Source of the DNA: Lasioglossum baleicum
Taxonomy: Eukaryota > Arthropoda > Insecta > Hymenoptera > Halictidae
Assembly: GCF_051020765.1 (NCBI RefSeq)
Contig: NW_027469118.1
Span: 868,001 to 932,000, forward strand
Direction: 5' to 3'
Length of the DNA stretch: 64,000 nucleotides
Shown: one piece after another, positions 48,372 to 59,100 of the stretch
How the letters are laid out: each line of letters begins with the position of its first letter
Numbering within the stretch: the stretch's first letter is position 1
Notes under the pieces: generated by a model
What the model was told of the DNA's origin: nothing
The model's input: only the letters and a program-made list of their open reading frames with translations
Databases searched by the model: none
Program-made: the position numbers and the translations under genes

Positions 48372-51300
48372 ATCTTGCTGCAGACTCACCAATTCCGCGC
48401 GTAAAAATCTCCGCCCCTCAATTACAAAAGAAGTGTGAATTTTTGTTAGACACGGGTTCGGAGATCAATTTAATTCGTGCGTCAAGTCTAGAACCAAATC
48501 TACCTATAGATCATACGAACACTATAGAAGTCCAAGGAATAACCGAGGGATCCATTCCAACCCTCGGTCAAATTAAGATACACTTACAGGGTCAAAACCC
48601 TATTGAATTTCATGTCTTGGAAGAAAACTTCCCAATTAACATCGACGGAATCCTCGGTTCTCCCTTCTTCAGAACAGGAGCCGAGATCTCCTTTGCGAAT
48701 GAATACATAACGATAGGAAACATTCGGGTTCCCTTCTCGAACCCTTGCGCGCCCACGGCTGAGCCTCGCGATGAATTGGCAGCAGAGGTTATTTCAATGC
48801 CTTCGTCTATGACCAACGATCTCGTTAAAACTCCAGCCGCCAAGCGTGAGGAACATTCGGCAAGGAACGTTCGAGTGTCTTCCTCAAATCCTCGTGCACC
48901 CGCGGTCAGACCTTGCAGAGCTCCGGTGACGGAGGTTATTTCAATGCCTCCTCGGGATTCGATCGAGTACTCCCTAGAGAAAAACGCCGTGAAAAGCCGG
49001 CCGGAATCGAAGGAGACTCGAGAGATATCGGAGTACACTGCGAGAAGTCGGATCGTGGAGCGTGAGGATCGAGTCCGAACAAAGACTCCTCCGAAATCCG
49101 AAGAATTCGTCCTCGAACCTCGTACCGTTGCGTGCATAGCGGTCGACGTCGAAGGACCCAAACAGGGATATATCCGCCGTGTTAATGTAGCGCCGGATGT
49201 ATTCCTGGGTGACTGCGTTGTCACCAATCGTAAAGGCAAAGCGAGCCTCCGGTGTTTTAACACCTCGTCGGAAAGAGTTTCATTTCGATTGCCCCCATTG
49301 GAGATGGAAGAAATCGAGTCGTACTCTTCCGACCTTTCTAATTCCGGGTACTATCCCGACGCATTCGGTAACCATCCCGACCTTTCTAATTCCGGGTACT
49401 ATCCCGACGCATTCGGTAACCATCCCGACCTTTCTAATTCCGGGTATCATCCCGACGTATTCGGTAACCATCCCGACCTTTCTAACTCCGGTAACCAGCC
49501 CGATTCTTATTCTAACTCCGGTAACCAGCCCGATCCTTATTCTAACTCCGGTAACCAGCCCGATTCTTATACTAACTCCGGTAACCAGCCCGATAAAACC
49601 AAGGTCAGAATGACCTATTCCATCGCAAATTCCCACGAAGCTCGCGTGAAAGAGTTATTAGAAACTATCCCTATGGATCACCTCAGCGGCGACGAAATGG
49701 ATCATGTTAAATCTTTGTTAGAAAAGCACAATGATCTTTTCCATCTCCAAGGGGATCGTTTGGGAAAAACAAACGCGGTGACTCACAAAATCATTACGAC
49801 GGATGATATTCCAATCCATGTTAAACAGTATCGCTACCCACCAATCCACAAGGACGAAATCAACAAGCAAATGTCCGAACTCTTACGGAATGACATAGTC
49901 GTTCCATCTAACTCACCTTATAATTCCCCCTTGTGGATTGTTCCTAAGAAAGCGGACGCCGAGGGTAACAAAAAATGGCGCATGGTAATCGATTACCGCG
50001 CATTAAACGAGAAGTCGGTGGCCGACGCGTACCCGCTACCTAGCATTAACGAAATCCTAGATCAGTTAGGCAGCGCCGCATACTTCAGTGTGTTTGACTT
50101 AGCCAGCGGATTCCATCAGATAGGAATGGAGAAGGAGGATGCCGCGAAGACCGCCTTCTCCACGCCTTTCGGCCACTACGAATTCAACAGAATGCCATTC
50201 GGTCTCCGTAATGCTCCGGCTACCTTCCAAAGATTAATGGACACAGTCCTCTGCGGCCTACAAGGCAACGAACTCTTCGTGTACCTCGATGATATCGTGA
50301 TCTACGCGCGTTCATTAGAAGAACATTATGCCAAATTCAATAAACTAGCCCGCCGACTGCGCGGAGCCAACCTCAAATTACAGCCCTCGAAATGCGGCTT
50401 CCTTCATAAGGAAGTGGCATACCTGGGACATCAGATTAGTCAAGACGGCGTCAGACCATGTCCAAAGAAAATTAATGCCGTACAAAATTTCCCACGACCT
50501 AAGAACGCGAAAAACGTGCGCGAATTTTTAGGCCTTGCAGGGTACTACCGCAAATTTATTAATGACTTCGCTAAAATCTCCAAACCCCTAACCCAACTCC
50601 TCGCCAAAGAGCACAATTTCGAATGGGGTGCAAAACAAGAAAAGGCCTTCGAAGACCTACGACAAGCTCTGTGTGACGAACCGGTCCTTCAATACCCGGA
50701 TTTCGATAAGCCGTTTAACGTCACCTGCGATGCATCTGGATATGCCATCGGCGCCGTACTAAGCCAAGGCGAAGTAGGCAAGGATCGTCCCGTTGCCTAT
50801 GCCTCAAGGATCCTGCAGGGCGCCGAAGTGAACTATTCTACAATAGAGAAGGAGTGTTTAGCCATAATATTCGCAGTACAGTATTTTAGACCATATATTT
50901 ACGGCCGAAAATTTACACTAATCACAGACCATAAACCGCTAGTCTGGATGACGTCAGTAAAAGACCCTACGTCGCGCCTCCTCAGATGGCGCCTAAAACT
51001 GGCCGAGTTTGAATATAAAGTCGTCTACAAACCTGGAAAAGCGAATTCTAACGCTGATGCCCTCTCCCGAAACCCAGTTACGTTGCCCCTCTCATGGAGC
51101 ACCCCTGGAGGCACATCGCCGCCAAGAGCACCGTTATCAAATCCAGGAACCCCTCTCTTCGATAACCGCCGAAGGAGATGGGCCGACTCGCATCTTATGC
51201 CACCGCCTCAGTCAATTCCCCCGAGGAAGAGGAAATCATCGTCAAACTCAACATCTGAACCACCATCGAAAACGCCACCACGCCCTAGGGCGAGTTCAGA

Positions 51301-53671
51301 TGACGACAGCCTTTTGGTATCACCACCCCTAGTACCCGCCTCCAGTCAAGAGGAATCACCCATAACAGGACTAGAGGACATTTTAACCGCCGTCCCCAGC
51401 CTAATTCCCCAACCAACGGGACCAAACTGGCTCGATGAAGAAGAAGAAACCTTACCCTCCGAGGACGAGGAAGAAAATGAGGAGCCAAGACGACAAGGGA
51501 GAATAACGTACCTCCGCGACCGACTAATTATGAAGAAAGATAATTTAGTATGTTTCACAACCCTGGATGGTCAACCTATAGACCCAGGAGCCGTAGACCT
51601 CCATAGACAAAGGAAACTGTCCGACGGTCGAGATCTGACCTTATTCAAAGCAAAGATAAGTAATTTCGGTAGCAACAAGCTGATACAGATACCCATCAAA
51701 CCATCCCTGACTCACGAGGTTTCAACTGACGACCTAAAAGAATGTTTCCGGACATTACTTGATGTAGCCAACGAACTCAGACTGCGAACATTTTCAATCT
51801 CTAAAACCTATATAGACGACAATTCCATGGAGTACGTCTCGAACCTCCTCATCGCAACATTCGAAGACACCCCCGTACACATATTCTTCTGCGCAAACGA
51901 AATCCAGATACCGGCCGAAGATAGATGGAATGATATTATCGCAGAAAATCACGTCTCTGCGTACGCAGGGCACAAAGGAATTACAAAAACCCTGAAGAGA
52001 ATCCGCGAAAGATATTGGTGGAGCGGTATGAAGATCCAGATAACGAACTACGTTAATAACTGCCTCAGTTGCCAACGTAATAAACTGACCAGGGTAAAAA
52101 CGCGCCTGCCGATGAGAATAACGGATACACCCGGTAGGGCGTTCGATAAGGTGTCCATGGACATTGTAGGGCCCCTTCCAACAACCAACGACGGAAACAC
52201 ATACATCTTAACCATACAGGATCTATTAACGAAACACTCAACCGCAATCCCTCTTAAATCCGCCGATGCCATCAGCACTGCGGACGCATTTATAAACAAT
52301 TTTATCTGCCGTTTCGGAACACCTAAAGCCATCCTAACGGATCAAGGAGCCAATTTCACAAGTTCCCTGATGAAGGCCATCGCAAAACGATTCAGATTCC
52401 ACCCTCAAAGCAACGGGTCAATCGAGAGATCCCACCACGTCTTAGCAGAATACCTGAAGCAATACGTCCACAAAAACAACTGGGACAAATGGGTCGATTT
52501 AGCAATGTTTAGTTACAATACAAGTGTCCACGAGGGCACAGATTTCACGCCGCACGAGTTAGTATTCGGCTCTTTGGCACGAGTCCCATCCGCCGATTCC
52601 TACTCCTACGAATGCGAAAACGACTCCTATACCCACTACCTCTCCCAATTGCAAAGAAAGATAACCGAAACCCAGATTCGCGCGCGCGGAAACTTAGTCT
52701 CCGCGAAAAGAAAATCAAAATCATACTACGACAGAAGAATTAACCCGGTAGAATTCAAGGTGGGAGAACAGGTATTCCTACTCAAAGAACCCTGCAAGGG
52801 CAAATTCGATGCGCAATATACGGGTCCTCACGAAATTTGCGACATCCTAGACTCAAACAATGTAAAAATTAAAGTAGGGAACCATTTTAAGATTGTACAT
52901 GCAAACAAACTCAAGCGTGCGCCGAATAATCCAACGCAAACCCCGCGTCAGCGAAACGTGACACTCATCTGGAAGAAGATAAGGAAAGAACCCTGCCCGT
53001 TCTCAGTAGCCCCCACCTCCCTGATGAGATACAGGCAATACCAAAGTAATGACGACACTAGCAACTTGACGAAAGACCGTCAGTACGCTACGAACCGTCA
53101 CGACAGCAGCATCCAAGCGGGACAACCTAACAAGATGTGCAAACAAGGCAAGATCCATAGGACATCAGACCGTAGAGCCAAGAGGTATCTACAGAACTAC
53201 CTCCAAGTAATCTGTTTCACGGGAACAATCTACATAACCTCCGAGGGAAAACAATTATGCTGCACATGCAGTCTCCCTGCTAAGATAGGAAGAACGGAAC
53301 GCTTCGATCACGTTAGAATGTACGGCATGTACAACACATGTGAACAATGCAAAGAGAACATCTGTGATGAAAAGCCAGTCTGGGACTGTGCTCCATGCGC
53401 TTACCAAATAGCACGTATGCGATCCAGGACGGATTTCCCTCACAGCCGTAGGCCAGTTATCGAAGAATTCAGTTTCGACTCTGAATCCAATTCCGACTCC
53501 GACACTGACTTCGACTCTGACTCCGACTCGGAAGACCTCCAAACCAGCGATAGTGACGCCACTTCAGACGAAGATGACTGGACGGTGCCATCAAAGGTAC
53601 ACATAGCTGCAGACATCAGGGACCACAATGCGGATCCCGACCAGGACGGAACAGCCGAACCTAACAATTAA
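48248..53671 (+). CDS. pol: Pol polyprotein of C2, integrase core shortened by 8 residues
   Basis: Same as C1 Pol (RT YLDD at 50282-50293; cysteine cluster 53258-53398) except for an in-frame loss of 24 bp at 52396/52397. The missing codons correspond to 43333-43356 in C1 and encode ITRLQTTA, between the second catalytic Asp (52340) and the catalytic Glu (52424). The spacing drops from 35 to 27 residues, which breaks the conserved DD35E geometry. RT and RNase H should be unaffected; the integrase is probably inactive. I keep it as a CDS because the frame is open. Confidence 0.92.
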   Translation, partial: RVRPPDRSQPKAGGRIFNPNYSPHPNGYPDERPVRRFVSAVNLAADSPIPRVKISAPQLQKKCEFLLDTGSEINLIRASSLEPNLPIDHTNTIEVQGITEGSIPTLGQIKIHLQGQNPIEFHVLEENFPINIDGILGSPFFRTGAEISFANEYITIGNIRVPFSNPCAPTAEPRDELAAEVISMPSSMTNDLVKTPAAKREEHSARNVRVSSSNPRAPAVRPCRAPVTEVISMPPRDSIEYSLEKNAVKSRPESKETREISEYTARSRIVEREDRVRTKTPPKSEEFVLEPRTVACIAVDVEGPKQGYIRRVNVAPDVFLGDCVVTNRKGKASLRCFNTSSERVSFRLPPLEMEEIESYSSDLSNSGYYPDAFGNHPDLSNSGYYPDAFGNHPDLSNSGYHPDVFGNHPDLSNSGNQPDSYSNSGNQPDPYSNSGNQPDSYTNSGNQPDKTKVRMTYSIANSHEARVKELLETIPMDHLSGDEMDHVKSLLEKHNDLFHLQGDRLGKTNAVTHKIITTDDIPIHVKQYRYPPIHKDEINKQMSELLRNDIVVPSNSPYNSPLWIVPKKADAEGNKKWRMVIDYRALNEKSVADAYPLPSINEILDQLGSAAYFSVFDLASGFHQIGMEKEDAAKTAFSTPFGHYEFNRMPFGLRNAPATFQRLMDTVLCGLQGNELFVYLDDIVIYARSLEEHYAKFNKLARRLRGANLKLQPSKCGFLHKEVAYLGHQISQDGVRPCPKKINAVQNFPRPKNAKNVREFLGLAGYYRKFINDFAKISKPLTQLLAKEHNFEWGAKQEKAFEDLRQALCDEPVLQYPDFDKPFNVTCDASGYAIGAVLSQGEVGKDRPVAYASRILQGAEVNYSTIEKECLAIIFAVQYFRPYIYGRKFTLITDHKPLVWMTSVKDPTSRLLRWRLKLAEFEYKVVYKPGKANSNADALSRNPVTLPLSWSTPGGTSPPRAPLSNPGTPLFDNRRRRWADSHLMPPPQSIPPRKRKSSSNSTSEPPSKTPPRPRASSDDDSLLVSPPLVPASSQEESPITGLEDILTAVPSLIPQPTGPNWLDEEEETLPSEDEEENEEPRRQGRITYLRDRLIMKKDNLVCFTTLDGQPIDPGAVDLHRQRKLSDGRDLTLFKAKISNFGSNKLIQIPIKPSLTHEVSTDDLKECFRTLLDVANELRLRTFSISKTYIDDNSMEYVSNLLIATFEDTPVHIFFCANEIQIPAEDRWNDIIAENHVSAYAGHKGITKTLKRIRERYWWSGMKIQITNYVNNCLSCQRNKLTRVKTRLPMRITDTPGRAFDKVSMDIVGPLPTTNDGNTYILTIQDLLTKHSTAIPLKSADAISTADAFINNFICRFGTPKAILTDQGANFTSSLMKAIAKRFRFHPQSNGSIERSHHVLAEYLKQYVHKNNWDKWVDLAMFSYNTSVHEGTDFTPHELVFGSLARVPSADSYSYECENDSYTHYLSQLQRKITETQIRARGNLVSAKRKSKSYYDRRINPVEFKVGEQVFLLKEPCKGKFDAQYTGPHEICDILDSNNVKIKVGNHFKIVHANKLKRAPNNPTQTPRQRNVTLIWKKIRKEPCPFSVAPTSLMRYRQYQSNDDTSNLTKDRQYATNRHDSSIQAGQPNKMCKQGKIHRTSDRRAKRYLQNYLQVICFTGTIYITSEGKQLCCTCSLPAKIGRTERFDHVRMYGMYNTCEQCKENICDEKPVWDCAPCAYQIARMRSRTDFPHSRRPVIEEFSFDSESNSDSDTDFDSDSDSEDLQTSDSDATSDEDDWTVPSKVHIAADIRDHNADPDQDGTAEPNN
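49331..49594 (+). repeat. Coding minisatellite of C2 (3 x 48 bp + 4 x 30 bp)
   Basis: Same copy number and sequence as C1. Such repeats change fast, so this supports a very recent C1/C2 duplication. Confidence 0.9.
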
Positions 53672-53936
53672 AATATACAGTCAGTTACAGAAAAGTGCAA
53701 GTGAAAGTATTAGTGAACAAAGTGATTCCCCACCCACCCTAAACCCCGAGAAAAGACAGTCGAAAAATGAACATTGCGAATACGACTTGTCGGACATTAC
53801 AAAACCAGCCCCAGCCCCACGTGCCGACACCGACAACATTTCAGTGCGACCAGTGTTTCGTACAAATATAGGAAATACTCGCCGAGAACTGTGCTCCCTG
53901 CGCGGAGTACCTCCGGACGATGCGTCGCATGAATGA
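53628..53936 (+). CDS. Separate tail ORF of C2 (102 aa)
   Basis: Identical to the C1 tail ORF at 44588-44896, again overlapping the end of pol by 44 nt in the +1 frame. Confidence 0.5.
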   Translation: MRIPTRTEQPNLTIKIYSQLQKSASESISEQSDSPPTLNPEKRQSKNEHCEYDLSDITKPAPAPRADTDNISVRPVFRTNIGNTRRELCSLRGVPPDDASHE

Positions 53937-53958
53937 GTGTGATATCGAGTGTTGAGCG

Positions 53959-54002
53959 AGAAATTTCTTCCTTGTAAGAAATTTCTTTTCCGCGTTGGGA
54001 GG
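53959..54002 (+). other. 11-bp hairpin and polypurine tract of C2
   Basis: Arms 53959-53969 and 53976-53986, then TTGGGAGG (53995-54002) against the last LTR. Confidence 0.7.
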
Positions 54003-55939
54003 TGTTACGTCGTCCGATGTACGACGTTGGCCTTGTACACACACTATGTATACAAGGTCTGATCTGCATAAGATCCACACACCGTCCCCTAGACATAAGA
54101 GCATAGTATTAAGATCTCATTATTCTATTGTTCTAATCCTTATCTCCGTCTCTACCCATCACCATAACTTCACCTTGATCAACACCTTACCTCAGTTTCA
54201 ACCCATCACCACGACACATAATGCAATAAAGTATTGCATCACTCTGGAAGCATCTAGAAGCTTCTAGAAACGTCGAGAAGTCCAAAGACTGCTGCATCAG
54301 CAGTCCCACGCTCGTAGAGGGCAATAGGACAGCCACGAGACTGCAGCGTCAGCAGAAATGCACGTGCAGTCCCCGGGAGCGAAGACGCTGCTGCGTCAGC
54401 GGTTCTCCCACTCCGACGACTGAAGAACAAAGAGACTGCAGCGTCAGCTATCCCCACTCCGAACGAAGGAGGCAAGGCAGAGCGGACGCTTGCATCAGTC
54501 CGCCTTCAGCCAGCGACTCGCACAGACGTGCCTACCTGGCCTCAGAGTCAGTCCGGCTTCAAGAGCAGACGTGTTCAGTCTAGCTCCGCGAAAGTGAAGT
54601 GTGTCGATCCTTCACTCCTAATTCCAATTCCAATTCCAATTCTAACTCAACTCAACTCAACTCATACATTATTCCTACAACATATTACTATATCCATTAT
54701 TCATTAATCCAATTACTACTCCTATTATAATATTACTTACATATTGTATACCAGTGTACTTACCAGTTCTTATTTAATATATCGATGTTATACCAGTGCT
54801 TCGATCTTGTTATTCTTGTGTTAGTTCAACACCATCTTCCAATTCAGTTCTTGCATCGAATACATTAAACTCGTGACATATCCGGACTTGGTCTAAAGTG
54901 CGCAGTGGAAACGCTGAGCCGCCAATAAGGAATTTGAAGCGAGTCATAGAGAAGTTCTCGTGCCACGTCTAGAATTGGTCTAAAGAGCGCAGTGGAAACG
55001 CTGAGCCGCCACTATAGACGTGAAGCGAGTTAACTACCTAAAAGGTTAATAACAAGTGGAAGTTCATTTTCATTATCTTATTAATATTCCACCATTACTA
55101 TTCCTTACCCATGCGACGCCCACGTCGAGCGGGACGCAAGTATCAACTTGCTAAATTGAGACGCGCGTTAAGAAATAAAGCGGTGCTCGATCAAATCATT
55201 GCCACTACCGAGTGGACAGAACTTCTGGGAACCACCGAGCACATTCCGTGTGACGCGTCCGATTACGTTTCTGTATACGGTTGCCCTTGCAACCCTCCTA
55301 AAGAGGTCAACCACGCGGACCTCTCGCGAGCTCCGACGCCAGTTCTACATCCGGTCGATTGTCCAGAGGTGATCGACATAGCCGACGACGACGACAGCCG
55401 AGACACGATCATCGTTCCCAGGGTCCGTTGCCGAATCATCCGTGACGTTCCTCTGCCAGCTCATCAACGTGTCGTCTTGCGGCCAGCATCCAAGGCCACT
55501 AACGTCGTCCCGAACCGAGCAGCAGCAACTCTGCCAGATCTTCCCCACCTCGAGGACATCTGTATAGAAGATCCGATGTACGACACCTACTGTCAGTACC
55601 GCCAGTTCCTGCTACAACAATATTATTAGGCGTTAATACAGCATTGCGGTGAGTCGTATAATGTCTTGTATAATTGCTGAATCTTGTAAACTCACCGTTC
55701 TCGTTGCATCCTCTCGCGCGCGATTCTTGTCGGGACACTCCTTGTAACCGCGTCGGACGTTCTCTTCTTGACTGCATCCATAGCAATATCGGTTGTCCTA
55801 GTGCATATGACAGCCCGCGGCTGTCTCGGCACGAAAGACCACTCCTCATTTTAATCTTCATATCTCAACCGTCCGTCTGTCACTGTTCTCTTTTCTCTCT
55901 CCTGGTACCTGTAACTAAAACACAGTGACGGACGTGACA
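54003..55939 (+). repeat. Third LTR of element C (1937 bp)
   Basis: Collinear with the other two C LTRs; ends CGTGACA at 55939 and is followed by CATG and satellite. Confidence 0.95.
55111..55629 (+). CDS. LTR-encoded 172-aa protein, element C third LTR
   Basis: Identical to 37007-37525. Seventh intact copy in the window. Confidence 0.55.
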   Translation: MRRPRRAGRKYQLAKLRRALRNKAVLDQIIATTEWTELLGTTEHIPCDASDYVSVYGCPCNPPKEVNHADLSRAPTPVLHPVDCPEVIDIADDDDSRDTIIVPRVRCRIIRDVPLPAHQRVVLRPASKATNVVPNRAAATLPDLPHLEDICIEDPMYDTYCQYRQFLLQQYY

Positions 55940-55943
55940 CATG
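55940..55943. repeat. Target site duplication CATG, right of element C
   Basis: Matches 35895-35898; none is present beside the middle LTR. Confidence 0.92.
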
Positions 55944-56109
55944 CAAATGCACTGATCTATCACGCGGAACAGTGATTCCGCACAGAAATACACTTCTGAA
56001 ACGAAGGATCGTCTGAATCTGACATAAGAACGCATAAATCGTGATCGTGCTTGCAGAATCGGAGTTTCTGTGCCAATTTCCCTTCGTTGCATGCAAATGC
56101 ACTGATCTA

Positions 56110-59100
56110 TCACGCGGAACAGCGATTCCGCACAGAAATACACTTCTGAAACGAAGAATCGTCGAATCTGACGTAAGCTCGAATAAATCGTGATCGTGCT
56201 TGCCGAATCGGAGTTTCTGTGCCAATTTCGCTTCGTTGCATGCAAATGCACTGATCTATCACGCGGAACAGTGATTCCGCACAGAAATACACTTCTGAAA
56301 CGAAGGATCGTCTGAATCTGACATAAGAACGCATAAATCGTGATCGTGCTTGCAGAATCGGAGTTTCTGTGCCAATTTCCCTTCGTTGCATGAAAATGCA
56401 CTGATCTATCACGCGGAACAGCGATTCCGCACAGAAATACACTTCTGAAACGAAGGATCGTCGAATCTGACATAAGATCGCATAAATCGTGATCGTGCTT
56501 GCAGAATCGGAGTTTCTGTGCCAATTTCCCTTCGTTGCATGCAAATGCACTGATCTATCACGCGGAACAGCGATTCCGCACAGAAATACACTTCTGAAAC
56601 GAAGAATCGTCGAATCTGACGTAAGCTCGAATAAATCGTGATCGTCCTTGCCGAATCGGAGTTTCTGTGCCAATTTCGCTTCCTTGCATGCAAATGCACT
56701 GATCTATCACGCGGAACAGCGATTCCGCACAGAAATACACTTCTGAAACGAAGGATCGTCTGTATCTGACATAAGAACGCATAAATCGTGATCGTGCTTG
56801 CAGAATCGGAGTTTCTGTGCCAATTTCCCTTCGTTGCATGCAAATGCACTGATCTATCACGCGGAACAGCGATTCCGCACAGAAATACACTTCTGGAACG
56901 AAGAATCGTCGTATCTGACATTATATCGCATAAATCGTGATCGTGCTTGCAGAATCGGAGTTTCTGTGCCAATTTCGCATATTTGCATTCAATTGCACTG
57001 ATCTATCACGCGAAACAGCGATTCCGCACAGAAATACACTTCTGAAACGAAGAATCGTCGAATCTGACATAAGCTCGAATAAATCGTGATCGTGCTTGCC
57101 GAATCGGAGTTGCTGTGCCAATTTCGTATATTTGCATGCAGATGCACTGATCTAGCACGCGAAACAGCGATTCCGCACAGAAATACACTTCTGAAACGAA
57201 GAATCGTCGAATCTGACGTAAGCTCGAATAAATCGTGATCGTGCTTGCCGAATCGGAGTTTCTGTGCCAATTTCGCTTCGTTGCATGCAAATGCACTGAT
57301 CTATCACGCGGAACTGCGATTCCGCACAGAAATACACTTCTGAAACGAAGGATCGTCGAATCTGACATAAGATCGCATAAATCGTGATCGTGCTTGCAGA
57401 ATCGGAGTTTCTGTGCCAATTTCCCTTCGTTGCATGCAAATGCACTGATCTATCACGCGGAACAGCGATTCCGCACAGAAATACACTTCTGAAACGAAGA
57501 ATCGTCGAATCTGACGTAAGCTCGAATAAATCGTGATCGTCCTTGCCGAATCGGAGTTTCTGTGCCAATTTCCCTTCGTTGCATGCAAATGCACTGATCT
57601 ATCACGCGGAACAGCGATTCCGCACAGAAATACACTTCTGAAACGAAGAATCGTCGAATCTGACGTAAGCTCGAATAAATCGTGATCGTGCTTGCCGAAT
57701 CGGAGTTTCTGTGCCAATTTCGCTTCGTTGCATGCAAATGCACTGATCTATCACGCGGAACAGCGATTCCGCACAGAAATACACTTCTGAAACGAAGGAT
57801 CGTCGAATCTGACATAAGATCGCATAAATCGTGATCGTGCTTGCAGAATCGGAGTTTCTGTGCCAATTTCCCTTCGTTGCATGCAAATGCACTGATCTAT
57901 CACGCGGAACAGCGATTCCGCACAGAAATACACTTCTGAAACGAAGAATCGTCGAATCTGACGTAAGCTCGAATAAATCGTGATCGTGCTTGCCGAATCG
58001 GAGTTTCTGTGCCAATTTCGCTTCGTTACATGCAAATGCACTGATCTATCACGCGGAACAGCGATTCCGCACAGAAATACACTTCTGAAACGAAGGATCG
58101 TCTGTATCTGACATAAGAACGCATAAATCGTGATCGTGCTTGCAGAATCGGAGTTTCTGTGCCAATTTCCCTTCGTTGCATGCAAATGTACTGATCTATC
58201 ACGCGGAACAGCGATTCCGCACAGAAATACACTTCTCAAACGAAGAATCGTCGAATCTGACGTAAGCTCGAATAAATCGTAATCGTGCTTGCCGAATCGG
58301 AGTTTCTGTGCCAATTTCGCTTCGTTGCATGCAAATGCACTGATCTATCACGCGGAACAGTGATTCCGCACAGAAATACACTTCTGAAACGAAGGATCGT
58401 CTGAATCTGACATAAGAACGCATAAATCGTGATCGTGCTTGCAGAATCGGAGTTTCTGTGCCAATTTCCCTTCGTTGCATGCAAATGCACTGATCTATCA
58501 CGCGGAACAGCGATTCCGCACAGAAATACACTTCTGAAACGAAGAATCGTCGAATCTGACGTAAGCTCGAATAAATCGTGATCGTGCTTGCCGAATCGGA
58601 GTTTCTGTGCCAATTTCGCTTCGTTGCATGCAAATGCACTGATCTATCACGCGGAACAGTGATTCCGCACAGAAATACACTTCTGAAACGAAGGATCGTC
58701 TGAATCTGACATAAGAACGCATAAATCGTGATCGTGCTTGCAGAATCGGAGTTTCTGTGCCAATTTCCCTTCGTTGCATGAAAATGCACTGATCTATCAC
58801 GCGGAACAGCGATTCCGCACAGAAATACACTTCTGAAACGAAGGATCGTCGAATCTGACATAAGATCGCATAAATCGTGATCGTGCTTGCAGAATCGGAG
58901 TTTCTGTGCCAATTTCCCTTCGTTGCATGCAAATGCACTGATCTATCACGCGGAACAGCGATTCCGCACAGAAATACACTTCTGAAACGAAGAATCGTCG
59001 AATCTGACGTAAGCTCGAATAAATCGTGATCGTCCTTGCCGAATCGGAGTTTCTGTGCCAATTTCGCTTCCTTGCATGCAAATGCACTGATCTATCACGC

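Larger units (their letters stand above)
35899..55939 (+). mobile_element. Element C: tandem composite LTR-internal-LTR-internal-LTR
   Basis: 20,041 bp with three 1937-bp LTRs (35899-37835, 44963-46899, 54003-55939) and two internal regions C1 and C2, all in the same direction. The middle LTR serves as 3' LTR for C1 and 5' LTR for C2 with no satellite or target duplication beside it. Only the outer ends carry CATG, so this was one insertion followed by LTR-LTR unequal exchange, or insertion of a preformed tandem. C1 and C2 appear identical except for a 24-bp deletion in C2, which also argues against a simple assembly duplication. Confidence 0.93.

Noticed and set aside
2732..55939. LTR lengths 1995, 1966 and 1937 differ by exactly 29 bp each
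   Set aside because: The differences come from several unrelated indels; the equal steps look like coincidence.
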